Shown piece by piece: positions 34,570 to 43,866 of a stretch of DNA of 64,000 nt (positions within the stretch are counted from its first letter, which is position 1; each line of letters starts with the position of its first letter). The notes under the pieces were generated by a model. The model did no database searches and had not been told where the DNA came from. It saw nothing but the letters and a program-made list of their open reading frames with translations. Location of the stretch: positions 94,577-158,576 of the forward strand of contig NZ_JAFMYU010000018.1 of assembly GCF_017353255.1 (NCBI RefSeq). Reading direction: 5' to 3'. Source of the DNA: Fibrella aquatilis (GTDB lineage: Bacteria > Bacteroidota > Bacteroidia > Cytophagales > Spirosomataceae). Both the position numbers and the translations under genes were made by a program.

Positions 34570-35255
34570 TTATTTGCAGTTAGGACGTAAAATTTTAGTT
34601 TTTTTCAACCTCGGAACATCAGTCAAAGGGTCAGTTGGGTTCCATCGGCCTATCTCACGTCCGCGATTCTTATTTAGAAGACCTGATTTCTGAAGTTTAG
34701 TTTCAATAGAGTCATCTATACCATAATCGCCAATTCTTTCAGCTAATCTATTTCGGATTAAACCGCCTTCAAGAGAACGAGCTTGATCGTGTGTTAGATT
34801 TTCAGCTATTACTTCCATGTGATCAAATTGTTTGCCAGCCTTCCTGTGTTCATTCACTCGAGCTTGAGGCTTTCTGTCTGTGATTCCATAATAGATTACC
34901 TTTCCGTTACTATCCACTAATTGGTAAACCGACTCCGCAAGTCCAAGTGGGTCTATGCATCTATTTGAGTCATGTGCATACCTGTACATAGCGCTACCGC
35001 CAGCCAATTTAATCGGATCCTGTGAGATATACATGCCCTCCTGGGGGGCGTAGTAACGGAAGCGGTTGTAATAGAGGCCTGTTTCGACGTCTTCGTACTG
35101 ACCCTGGAAGCGGAAGGGGCACTCGGCGCGGGTGCCCTGCCCCAGGCGGATGCGGCCATAGCTGGTGGTCTGGGCCTCCCAGGTGCGCTGCCCCGCCCGG
35201 TCGACCATCTCCAGGGGGGTGCCCAGGTGGTCGGTCAGGATGCTCTGGCGCGAAC
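34570..35255 (-). pseudogene. Orphan Rhs C-terminal module with GIY-YIG nuclease-like toxin tip
   Basis: From 35255 to 35000 the DNA is nearly identical to 36406-36151 of the full rhs gene (MVDRAGQRTWEAQTTSYGRI to SQDPIKLAGG), so the module starts inside the core and lacks secretion and shell parts. After CIDPLGLAES comes a new tip: VYQLVDSNGKVIYYGITDRKPQARVNEH with later EGGLI, the GIY-YIG nuclease pattern, ending in PNCK like the intact Rhs (LNCK). It is an intact reading frame without its own proper start; typical orphan tips can be swapped into the main gene by recombination over the shared 255 bp. Likely DNA-cleaving toxin if expressed. Confidence 0.85.
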
Positions 35256-35286
35256 TAATTCGCTATACGATTTAGCTAGCTCAATT

Positions 35287-35700
35287 TTATTGAGTTAAAT
35301 ACTCTTTTAATACTTTTTTATTGAAGACAGATACCGTTTTGGTGTCTTTGGATTTTCCAAAACCTGTGAATGCAATTCCTAATGTTGGAAAGATAGTGAA
35401 GCCTAAATCACTTTGGTGCTCGTAATTGTTTAGAAGATAATCGATTCCACTCTGTGTTAATAGCCGCTGCTCCTCAAATAGCAGGTCTACCCCCTGAAGA
35501 AATGAAACTTCCTCCATTTGACCTTTCTTATATTTTACTGATATTTCTTTTCGGCTTTCAGCAAGTCTTCCAGTAAATGTCTTCGACTCTTTATCCGGAT
35601 CACCAAGGATATTCCGAATCTCTTCTTGAGACATGCCGAATACTAATGGGCCAACCTGTTTGAAAGGGACGATTGAGAAAGTTAAGGCTGTACTTTTCAT
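35287..35700 (-). CDS. Probable immunity protein of the intact Rhs toxin
   Basis: 137 aa. The ATG overlaps the rhs stop (ATGA, 35697-35700), so translation is coupled, the usual toxin-immunity layout. Sequence VGPLVFGMSQEEIRNILGDPDKE opens the local immunity-like family also present at 30830-31696 and 31992-32495; GIAFTGFGKS is shared near the end. Soluble, matching a cytoplasmic nuclease toxin. The family name is unknown to me. Confidence 0.75.
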   Translation of the reverse strand: MKSTALTFSIVPFKQVGPLVFGMSQEEIRNILGDPDKESKTFTGRLAESRKEISVKYKKGQMEEVSFLQGVDLLFEEQRLLTQSGIDYLLNNYEHQSDLGFTIFPTLGIAFTGFGKSKDTKTVSVFNKKVLKEYLTQ

Positions 35701-38700
35701 TTGCAGTTAAGTCTTGCTTTAAGTCGTTTGTGTTGTGCATCACTAATTAAGCCTTTTTGGTGTGTATAATCAAGCATTTCAGATATATGAGAATTGTACT
35801 TTTTGCCATGATTTCCCTGAATATCTTTAATGTCCATTAGAACAGCTTTGTCCCATCTGCCTGCTTGGATGTGTTTACGTTGTTTAGCTCGGTAAGCTTT
35901 ACCGTCTAAACCTTGATGTCCATGACTGCCAGTTCCCAAGTGGTCTGCACGGTCCATATGGAAAGCTGGACCAGTACTATGGGTCGCTCCTGTATTTAAC
36001 CCATCATAAGAATTGTGAGCAGGTGTATGGTGAACCTCACCGCCCTTATTGTCTTTTCTGACTGAAGAATATGAACCACCCTTTTTGGCAAGTCCGTATT
36101 GGTCAATCCAGCTTAAAGGATCATGAACGTAAGAATATAAGGATATTCCACCAGCCAATTTAATCGGGTCTTGTGAGATATATATGCCCTCCTGGGGGGC
36201 GTAGTAACGGAAGCGGTTGTAGTAGAGACCCGTTTCAACGTCTTCGTACTGCCCCTGGAAGCGGAAGGGACACTCGGCGCGGGTGCCCTGCCCCAGGCGG
36301 ATGCGGCCATAGCTGGTGGTCTGCGCCTCCCAGGTACGCTGCCCCGCCCGGTCAACCATCTCCAGGGGGGTGCCCAGGTGGTCGGTCAGGATGCTCTGGC
36401 GCGAGCTGCCCTGAAGCTTGGCCAGAGGTACGAAGCTGTCTTCTTCAAACAGCCAGGTGATGACGTCCTCAACGCTGCCGGGCTTGTCGCTCAGGCTCAG
36501 TTCGGTCCACTCGTGGAGGGGCTTGTCGCCATCCCAGACCCAGCGGGTGGTTTTGCCGCGGAAGGTTTTGCTCACCCGCCGCCCCAGGGCATCATAACCA
36601 AATTGCACGGTCTGGCCATCGGGCCGCGTCACCTCGGTCAGCATACCGGCCCCGTTCCAGCGGTAATGCCAGGGACCGTCGGCGGTATCTTTTCGGGTTA
36701 GGTTCCCTTCGGCATCATAGGTGTACTGCGCCTGCTTGCTGTTCAACAACTGTCCACCCGGCCCATACCGGCGATCTTGCCCGGCCTGACTTTCAAATAA
36801 ATTGCCCACCGGGTCAGCCACGCGCACTTCGGTGGTGCCATCGGCATAGGTGGCACCCACCAGGTTACCCACGGGGTCGTAGGCATAGCGGCTGGTACCT
36901 CGCTGACTGTCGCCGATGGCCGCCAGCTGATCGCCACCTCGCCATTGGTACGTACGCTGCCGTCCCCGGCCCGCCGCCCCGCTGATGCGTTGCTGCACCG
37001 GACGACCCGCCGAATCGTATTGCCAGCCTACGCTGATGCCCCCGCTGAGTTGCCGTTGAATTTCAAGCCCGCGCTGATCATAACCAAACGTGGCCTGCCA
37101 GCCGCCCGTGCTCATGCGTTCGATGTTGCCCAGCCGGTCGTAGCCTAGCTGAACGTCGGCACCCAGCGACGAGCGGATATGCGTACGCTGGCCAAACTGG
37201 TCATACTCGTAGCTAACGGTGTGTTCGCCCTGGGTTTCGGCCGTGAGCAATCCCAGGCCGTTTCGTTGCAGACGAACGGTGGTGTGGTCATTGCTGGCTT
37301 CCGTAATAGACCCTGCACCGTCATACTGGTATCGTTCGGCTGTACCGTCGCTGTAGCGTACCTCGCTCACCTGACCGCCCGCCGTGTAGGTGTAGTCGGT
37401 TACGCGCCCTGCCGGACGAATAGCCCGAACTACGCGCCCGGCACTGTCGCGTTCGTAGCGGCGCAGCAACCCGTCGAACCCCTGTTCGGCAATGACCTGT
37501 CCGGCGGCATCGAGTTCAAACTGGTAGGCCAGCCCCGCTTCGTTCAGGAGGCCGGTTAGTCGCCCTTCCAGGTCATAGCCAAACTGGATGCGCTGACCCG
37601 CCTGTTGCCGCTGCGCCATCTGGTTGAGGGCCGTGTAGCTGAAGCTCACCTGCTGCTGACCTTCCTGCGCCATCACTACATTGCCCGACCCGTCATACTG
37701 CATGGCGCGACGGGTGCCGTCGTCTTCGAGCACTTCGATGAGTTGGCCGAGCCGGTCATAACGGCGGCGTTGAACAGCGCCGCTGGGATCAGTTAAGCTG
37801 ATGAGCCGACCCAGTTCGTCGTAACTACGCGAGCGGATGGCTCCACCCGGCGAGGCAATATGGCTTAGGTTATGTTCACGGTCGTAGCGCAGTTGGGTGG
37901 CCTGCCCTGTGGCGTCGGTGATGGTGAGCAGGTGCCCCTGAGCGTCATAGCTGTAGGTAGTAGCCGCACCTAATGGGTCAACGCGTTCTGTAAGGTTACC
38001 ACGCTCGTCGTAGGTCCACTGCCAGGAACCGCCCTGTGCGTCGGAGCCAGATACGGGCAGGTCGCGCTTGTCGTAACTTGTTTTTTGGGAGCCTCCACCA
38101 GCGGTGGTTTGGGTAGTCTGGTGGCCCCGGCTGTCGTAGCTGTAGCTGCTGGCGTTGCCCAGCGGGTCTACCTCAGTCAGTAATTCCTGGTAGTTGTTAT
38201 AAGACCAGTTGTAGGAGGCTCCCAGCGCATTCACGTGGTGGTACACCAGGCCGTCTTCATGCCTGACCACCTCCATCTGGTCGTACGAATTCCAGATGGT
38301 GGTTTGTTCGTCGCTGTCGTACCTGAACTTATAGTTCAATACACCGCCATCGCCCCAGGTTTGTACACAACGGGCTTTGTGGTGCTGGCCATCATAGCGG
38401 AAAAAGAAATTGACCCCCCGTGGGTTGGTGCGTTGAACCAGCAGATGACCGTGGTATTGAAGCGAATTGATGTTGTCTTCCGCGTCAACAATCTGGGTCA
38501 AATTACCCGACGCATCGTACCCATACCGCACCAGCGGAAAGGACGCGCCCCCCACCGGCGGACTGAAGATGGCCCGAACCTGTCCGCGGTCATCGGTGTC
38601 TACCTGAAGAACCCGCCCGGCGCTGTCGGTAATGCGGCGCAGGTGATTGGCCGAATTGTAGTCGAACTGCACAGCGAAGCCGTTCTGGTCGCTGATGGCC

Positions 38701-40091
38701 ATCAGGGGCTGAACAAGGTGGCTTTCGCGCTCAGACAGAAAGTGATACCAACGCCGCTCGTCGAGGTGCCATGCCTGGTACTCACCCGCCTGGGTTAGAA
38801 AGATCTCCAGCCGGTGGGTGCGGTTCAGTACACCCTCGCCACCCCGGACTGGTGCTTCAAATAAAGCTAACTGGCCTTCGGCGGTGCGTATGGCTACCTG
38901 CCCGTCTTCTTCTACCACCAGGGCAAGGTCATAGCTGTGATGCCAACCGTGCCCCAGCGCGCCCTGATGGATAGACCGGGAGTACCAGGTTCGTTCCCAA
39001 ACCAGCGGAATAGGCCCATCGATGGTAAAATCGGTTGCCTGCATCAGCACCGAACCAGAGGCTGCGTCGACGGGATCGCCAAACAGAAAGCACTTAACAG
39101 GCTTGGCAACTTTGGCAACGGCCTGCAACGCACGGGCGGCTTTGCCTTCTTTCAGCGCTGCCGGCACAAGGCGCGCGCCCGTTTTGGCCAGACCAAGCAT
39201 CAGCGGCTTTCCTGCGGCGGTGATAGCCCGGGCAACTTTGGCTTCTACGTTTAGCGCTTCACCCACGGCCAGCGCTGCTCGGGCCACTCGGCTTGTTTTA
39301 GCGGCGGCATTCAAGGCTGTGCCAGCCCCTGCGGTAGCGGCGGTCAAGCCAACTTCAAAGGCTACCTGCCCCGTTATATTGCCCCAGTCACGGGGCGAAC
39401 GGGTGCGCGCCCACTCAGCAGCCTTGGCCCAATTGTCGGGGTTCGTGGCTGCCGACGCTGCACTTGATATAGTATTCTTCGCACTCGTGGCGGCGTTGAC
39501 CCAGTTTTCGCCATGGGTTGTCCATTCGGCAGCACGCCCTATGGCGGCCGCTGTTTCTCTGGGATGGGTAACGGCGTTCCAGCCCCCCTTGGCCAGCCCC
39601 CACAAGCCGCCTACCAGCCCTTTGCCACCTTCATATAGGCCCTCGGCTACACCCACCTGAAACCGGCCGTAGGTGCCCAACGGACCGCCAATTCCTTTGA
39701 AAAAATTGTCGGCCTTGTCAGCCAGGCTCTCATCCGGCGCCGGCGCAGCTGGCAAAGCCGCCATGGCATCGGCGCGGGTGAAATGGATGCTGATCTTACC
39801 TCCCACACCGCACTCCAACTTCGAGTTGTCCAGCAATAAATGGGCAGAGCCAATCTGCGTATCATCCTTTACCGGACTCCACCGCACGGGTATCAGCACA
39901 CAGGGTAGTTTGGTAATGGTGCAAACCCCAAGCGGCGGAATGTTCACCACCGGCATTTTGTCCAGGTCGGTAGCCAGGTTGGGACCGTAGAGCGTGGTGT
40001 TCTTATGAAACGTTACCAGCAACGGAGCCATCATAGTGCCTTTGTTGCATGTAAGCAGCGAGAAAGCCGGTATGTACTTTTGTTCAGACAT
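35697..40091 (-). CDS. T6SS Rhs polymorphic toxin with DUF4280 PAAR-like N-domain and HNH-like tip
   Basis: 1464 aa. Residues 1 to about 115 form a DUF4280 PAAR-like domain (VNIPPLGVCTI, CGVGGKISI), which would sit on the VgrG tip. Helical Ala-rich segment about 120-325. From about 335, FLFGDPVDAASGSV then some 950 residues of YD/RHS repeats (YDxxGxL units), closed by the conserved FRFQGQYEDVETGLYYNRFRYY and DPIKLAGG. The last 130 residues are the toxin tip, with GGEVHHTPAHNS and later histidines, resembling HNH/Endo VII-type nuclease toxins. Immunity gene directly coupled. Delivered by the adjacent T6SS into rivals (inference). Confidence 0.9.
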   Translation of the reverse strand: MSEQKYIPAFSLLTCNKGTMMAPLLVTFHKNTTLYGPNLATDLDKMPVVNIPPLGVCTITKLPCVLIPVRWSPVKDDTQIGSAHLLLDNSKLECGVGGKISIHFTRADAMAALPAAPAPDESLADKADNFFKGIGGPLGTYGRFQVGVAEGLYEGGKGLVGGLWGLAKGGWNAVTHPRETAAAIGRAAEWTTHGENWVNAATSAKNTISSAASAATNPDNWAKAAEWARTRSPRDWGNITGQVAFEVGLTAATAGAGTALNAAAKTSRVARAALAVGEALNVEAKVARAITAAGKPLMLGLAKTGARLVPAALKEGKAARALQAVAKVAKPVKCFLFGDPVDAASGSVLMQATDFTIDGPIPLVWERTWYSRSIHQGALGHGWHHSYDLALVVEEDGQVAIRTAEGQLALFEAPVRGGEGVLNRTHRLEIFLTQAGEYQAWHLDERRWYHFLSERESHLVQPLMAISDQNGFAVQFDYNSANHLRRITDSAGRVLQVDTDDRGQVRAIFSPPVGGASFPLVRYGYDASGNLTQIVDAEDNINSLQYHGHLLVQRTNPRGVNFFFRYDGQHHKARCVQTWGDGGVLNYKFRYDSDEQTTIWNSYDQMEVVRHEDGLVYHHVNALGASYNWSYNNYQELLTEVDPLGNASSYSYDSRGHQTTQTTAGGGSQKTSYDKRDLPVSGSDAQGGSWQWTYDERGNLTERVDPLGAATTYSYDAQGHLLTITDATGQATQLRYDREHNLSHIASPGGAIRSRSYDELGRLISLTDPSGAVQRRRYDRLGQLIEVLEDDGTRRAMQYDGSGNVVMAQEGQQQVSFSYTALNQMAQRQQAGQRIQFGYDLEGRLTGLLNEAGLAYQFELDAAGQVIAEQGFDGLLRRYERDSAGRVVRAIRPAGRVTDYTYTAGGQVSEVRYSDGTAERYQYDGAGSITEASNDHTTVRLQRNGLGLLTAETQGEHTVSYEYDQFGQRTHIRSSLGADVQLGYDRLGNIERMSTGGWQATFGYDQRGLEIQRQLSGGISVGWQYDSAGRPVQQRISGAAGRGRQRTYQWRGGDQLAAIGDSQRGTSRYAYDPVGNLVGATYADGTTEVRVADPVGNLFESQAGQDRRYGPGGQLLNSKQAQYTYDAEGNLTRKDTADGPWHYRWNGAGMLTEVTRPDGQTVQFGYDALGRRVSKTFRGKTTRWVWDGDKPLHEWTELSLSDKPGSVEDVITWLFEEDSFVPLAKLQGSSRQSILTDHLGTPLEMVDRAGQRTWEAQTTSYGRIRLGQGTRAECPFRFQGQYEDVETGLYYNRFRYYAPQEGIYISQDPIKLAGGISLYSYVHDPLSWIDQYGLAKKGGSYSSVRKDNKGGEVHHTPAHNSYDGLNTGATHSTGPAFHMDRADHLGTGSHGHQGLDGKAYRAKQRKHIQAGRWDKAVLMDIKDIQGNHGKKYNSHISEMLDYTHQKGLISDAQHKRLKARLNCK

Positions 40092-40112
40092 AAACAGCGT
40101 TGGATCAACTGG

Positions 40113-40949
40113 TTAAAGCAAACTAGCTTGGATGGTGGCTACATTTCTGGTGAAAAAGACCCCCGAAACGCCATACATGGTCGATTGTGCCCCGTAGAGC
40201 AAGTTGCTGGAGGCGTCGAACTCATAGCTCTCCATATGCTGGGCATTCAGGGTTGTGTCCAGTAAAGGCTCGTCTGTTATGTTGCGCAGCCCCTGCCTGA
40301 CAGCCTCTGTCGGGTAGGTAGCCTTGTCAACGGCACCTTCCATGAAAACACCATAGGCAGCATCGGGCGGCAGGTCGGTGCGTTGTGTTGCTGTTGTGGT
40401 AAAAGTCAGGTTCAGATCACCCAAAAAACGAGCAATAATTCTTGGACGCGATGCTATTGGTTTCTCTGTGTAATTTTTTGTGTATAGTGGCGGAAATAAA
40501 AGGCTGTATTCATATCCTCTGTTTAATGTCTCTTCCAGATAACCGTCGCCATTCAATACATAACCAATGGCCTCAATCATGACGGGCGTAATTTGCTCGT
40601 CATGGCTATATTTATGCAATAACGATGGGCGCAATGCTGCCCATTTCAGGCGTAATTCTTCTTTATTCAGTATGCGAATCAACTGACCGGTATGGTCTGT
40701 CTCTACCAGCATATTGTTTCGTAGTTGAAGCGTATCACTATCCAGTCGGGCCAGGCCTCCGGTCTCTTCCTGATTAAATTGAACAAGCTCAACGCGGAAT
40801 TGCCAGCCGGTTGGTGTCTGTTTCAATGGCGTCTTTATAAATTCCGATTTACGTACATTATCATAAGCTAGGTTGCCCAAAATAGATGTTGTTTGCACGT
40901 CAACCAAACAACGCTGAGCACCTGGCATCTGAGGCATCGCCAATAGCAT
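40113..40949 (-). CDS. Unknown 278-aa protein between Hcp and Rhs; candidate effector adaptor
   Basis: 278 aa, soluble, no signal peptide. It ends 21 bp before the rhs start on the same strand and follows an hcp gene. Rhs effectors of other T6SSs need an Eag/DUF1795- or Tap-type chaperone encoded just upstream; this one sits in that place but shows no resemblance I can see to those families (features: RPRIIARFLGDLNLTFTTTA near 165, YEFDASSNLLYGAQSTMYGVSGVFF near the end). The adaptor role is inferred from position only. Confidence 0.7.
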   Translation of the reverse strand: MLLAMPQMPGAQRCLVDVQTTSILGNLAYDNVRKSEFIKTPLKQTPTGWQFRVELVQFNQEETGGLARLDSDTLQLRNNMLVETDHTGQLIRILNKEELRLKWAALRPSLLHKYSHDEQITPVMIEAIGYVLNGDGYLEETLNRGYEYSLLFPPLYTKNYTEKPIASRPRIIARFLGDLNLTFTTTATQRTDLPPDAAYGVFMEGAVDKATYPTEAVRQGLRNITDEPLLDTTLNAQHMESYEFDASSNLLYGAQSTMYGVSGVFFTRNVATIQASLL

Positions 40950-41076
40950 ACAATCGTACTGTTTACGTGTTAGCTGCTAATTCAGCACAGAAGGGAATAC
41001 TAAGTAGAGCAAATGGACGAGGCCAACTGCTGACCTCGTCCATCCGACAATCAAACGGGTATCTACGAAGCGTCGA

Positions 41077-41505
41077 TTATGCTTTGTCGCCCCAGTTGTT
41101 GTCGTGCTCAGCGCCGGAGAAGGTAATCTTCTCGGCCGAGATGGTCAGTGTGAAGGTGCCCGCAGGACGCTCAGGGCGCTCAGCACGGGGCGTCTTGTCA
41201 AAACGCTCAGCCCAGCCAATAGCCCGACCGTTGGTCAGGTGGATTTCCTTAAGCGTGCTCTTCTCCTGATCGACCACCCGGATCGTGCCATCCTGCCCTT
41301 TGTAGGAGTTGGCCATCCAGTCGGCCAAGGGGCCGTCTTGTGGTGAAGAGATCACCTCGATCTCCACCACGCCGCCCTGCACCACCGATGAAGGACGACC
41401 TTTTGAGTCGATGCTGCGACCTAGTTTGTAGGAGAAATGCACGACCTCCTGGTCGCTATAACCTCCTGACGTGAAATAAGCGGATACTGCTGATACTTCA
41501 GCCAT
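41077..41505 (-). CDS. tssD: T6SS tube protein TssD (Hcp), type iii
   Basis: 142 aa. Hcp-fold proteins form the inner tube. Type iii signs: HFSYKLGRSIDSKGRPSSVVQGGVVEIEV (residues about 22-50), SPQDGPLADWM and AEKITFSGAEHDNNWGDK at the end. It lies between vgrG and the rhs pair, the likely dedicated Hcp for that effector. One of three Hcp-like proteins here; this one carries an unusual Pro/Arg-rich loop KTPRAERPERPAG. Confidence 0.88.
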   Translation of the reverse strand: MAEVSAVSAYFTSGGYSDQEVVHFSYKLGRSIDSKGRPSSVVQGGVVEIEVISSPQDGPLADWMANSYKGQDGTIRVVDQEKSTLKEIHLTNGRAIGWAERFDKTPRAERPERPAGTFTLTISAEKITFSGAEHDNNWGDKA

Positions 41506-41646
41506 AGTGGTACTTGTTTTGGTTGAACGTTAGATTTATGAAATGGACTCGGGTAATGCTGATTTATTACTTAGAGATAAGTCATTTAACAGAAATGATT
41601 ATCGTCAGTATGAACCTCGGCGGACTATAAAAATGCCTGGTTATTG

Positions 41647-43347
41647 CTACTGAATTTTTACATTAGTAGCTTTGATATGAATGTCGTTGGTGGCGGCCTG
41701 ATTCATCTCCTTGCCTGAATTAATATTAATACTACCACTCGTTGAGGCAATATTAATTTCATTTTCAGCGTGAATGTTAATATCATGGGTAGCATCCATT
41801 GTGATGTCTTTGGCCGTTATTTCCACCAGACCCTTTGTATAAATCTTGATGGTGCCATCGCCTTTAAATGAGATGTGCAATCCGGTACCTTTATTGTTGG
41901 CATTGGTAATGAAAAATTCCTGCTCATTGGGCTTGTCTTTCATCACAATCTTATTCCCACCTTTGGTCCTGATAATCTTGTTGTAATTATTATCAGACCA
42001 ATAATTTGTAGACGGGTCTTTATGATAAATGCTACCTACTACCATCGGAAAATCGATGTGGTTAGCTTCGTAGGAGATCAACACCTGATCGTCTATTTCG
42101 GGAATCATCAGGTTGCCCCGTGCGCCACCCGTATAGGGCATTGCCACCCGTACCCAACTCGATTTACCTGCCAGTTGATTCGGCCAGTGAAATTGCAGCT
42201 TCACCCGGCCTAGTTGCAGGGGATCCTGGTTCTTGAGCACCGTGGCTACCTCCGGCAGGGCCATGGGCTGCCGCACGTATGGGTTGTGTGGCGGCTTGCT
42301 GGCCGTGGCCGGAACGGCTTCAAACTGATTCTGGTAGTTGCCAATTTCGTCTACAAAATGGCTCATGTTCAGCACTCGGTAGTTGCCCACGCTCTCTTGC
42401 TTGTACTTGCCGGGAGCCACCAGTTTCTGACCCGTTACGGCCACAATGGTACCCACGTTAATATTAGGGTTCTCACCATAGCCGTTAAACCGTACCAGGT
42501 CAGTACCGTTGATGGCGTTGATCGTGCTCCGGTGGCCATCCAGCTCACCCGCCGAGCCGACATCTTTCAGCGGCATCAGTTGCGCAGGGTTGCCAAACGT
42601 GGCCGACGACGTGGCGTAGGCAAAATCGCCGAAGGGTCCGTAGCCCGTGGCCGGCTTGTGTGGCGCATCGAACGACTTGTGCTGCTGGTAATTATAATGG
42701 TGCATCAGGTACTTCGTAGGCTTTAGACCAATACTCATCTCGAAGTGCTGAATGCCATCGATTTCGAACGACTGACTCGCCGTACCCGGGCTGCCAATCA
42801 CCAGCGACTGCCCGTCGTAATAACACCATTCGCCATACTCCTGCGCCAGGCGCGTCACAAACGCCCAGGCCGACTCGTCATACTGCGCTTTGTAGTCGAT
42901 TAGCGCACCATACTGCGGGGCAACCTTGAAGTCGATACCCGAGTAATCGCCCGCTACCGTACCCAGGATATTGCTCAGCGTAGACTCTGTCCAGGCCCGG
43001 CGCTGCTGACCGTCTTCCATCATCACCGTAGGGCTATGCCCCCTGATCACGTAGGAATTAACCATTTCGCTGTTGTTGAGCAGGGCCAATTCCGTAACGA
43101 TACCAATGAAGTTGAAATCGGCCGAAACCAGTTTGGCACGCGGGGTAAAGCTGATCGTGGCGGGTTTACCTACCAACGCTTTGTGTGCCCGCTTGAAGAA
43201 GAATTCGGTCTTATCTTCCAGGTCTTCAAACGCCACCACAATCTCGAAGGTGTGATGCGTAAACAAGTCCTGGTCAATGCGCAGGCTTGTAAAGTGCTCA
43301 ATCTTGGTACCCCCGATCTGAACGTTTACATCGACTTGTTGTGCCAT
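41647..43347 (-). CDS. vgrG: T6SS spike protein VgrG (TssI)
   Basis: 566 aa. The N-terminal gp27-like part begins VDVNVQIGGTKIEHFTSLRIDQDLFTHHTFEI. The gp5-like OB fold is near residue 375 (VKLQFHWPNQLAGKSSWVRVAMPYTGG), followed by DDQVLISYEANHIDFPMVVGSIYH. The C-terminal beta-helix has repeated INI/IHI strands (INIHAENEINIASTSGSININSG). No extra effector domain is fused. It should cap the Hcp tube and carry the DUF4280-Rhs protein. Confidence 0.95.
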   Translation of the reverse strand: MAQQVDVNVQIGGTKIEHFTSLRIDQDLFTHHTFEIVVAFEDLEDKTEFFFKRAHKALVGKPATISFTPRAKLVSADFNFIGIVTELALLNNSEMVNSYVIRGHSPTVMMEDGQQRRAWTESTLSNILGTVAGDYSGIDFKVAPQYGALIDYKAQYDESAWAFVTRLAQEYGEWCYYDGQSLVIGSPGTASQSFEIDGIQHFEMSIGLKPTKYLMHHYNYQQHKSFDAPHKPATGYGPFGDFAYATSSATFGNPAQLMPLKDVGSAGELDGHRSTINAINGTDLVRFNGYGENPNINVGTIVAVTGQKLVAPGKYKQESVGNYRVLNMSHFVDEIGNYQNQFEAVPATASKPPHNPYVRQPMALPEVATVLKNQDPLQLGRVKLQFHWPNQLAGKSSWVRVAMPYTGGARGNLMIPEIDDQVLISYEANHIDFPMVVGSIYHKDPSTNYWSDNNYNKIIRTKGGNKIVMKDKPNEQEFFITNANNKGTGLHISFKGDGTIKIYTKGLVEITAKDITMDATHDINIHAENEINIASTSGSININSGKEMNQAATNDIHIKATNVKIQ

Positions 43348-43427
43348 TTGATCTATGGAATAGATAGCTAATTTACGAATACATCAACATACTATTGTCA
43401 ATAATGTATTACGAATTAGTTACCGGT

Positions 43428-43838
43428 TCAATACGTGTCTTTCAGGTGTGACCACTGGTTGTCGTGCTCTACGCCGTTGTAGGTGATCATCGCCGCCGAG
43501 ATGCCCAATTCAAACTGGTAAGCAATACCCGCCGAGTTTGGGATCAACGTTTCCCGGTACGACACGCAGTAGGCTTTCTTGAAACTAACGGTTTTCATTG
43601 TCTTCTTATCGTTGTCGAGGTGCGTAATATCGCCGTCGAACATTTTGAAGGGGTTAATTGCCCACGTTGTCAACGTATCATGGTTGTTCCCCAGGATGGT
43701 GATCTCGATCAGCCCACTCCGCACCCCCGCCTTCGCCCGGCCCAGGTGGTCGGTTGGCTGATAGAATTGGTATGTACAGGTGTTAAGCAGGTAATCTGTC
43801 CCGCCAACCGTCATTTTCGCACTAATACCTGCTGCCAT
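43428..43838 (-). CDS. T6SS tube-like protein TssD/Hcp, second copy
   Basis: 136 aa. It shares the Hcp layout with the 41077 product: CTYQFYQPTDHLGRAKAGVRSGLIEITI, INPFKMFDGDITHLD, KKAYCVSYRETL and MITYNGVEHDNQW near the end. Sequence divergence from the other two is large, so it may be a specialised tube segment or effector carrier. Located just upstream of vgrG. Confidence 0.82.
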   Translation of the reverse strand: MAAGISAKMTVGGTDYLLNTCTYQFYQPTDHLGRAKAGVRSGLIEITILGNNHDTLTTWAINPFKMFDGDITHLDNDKKTMKTVSFKKAYCVSYRETLIPNSAGIAYQFELGISAAMITYNGVEHDNQWSHLKDTY

Positions 43839-43866
43839 GTTGCTGTTGTTTTGGTAAGTGGTTCCC

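Noticed and set aside
38235..38798. Plus-strand frames across the rhs gene
   Set aside because: Shadow frames of a GC-rich coding region on the opposite strand.
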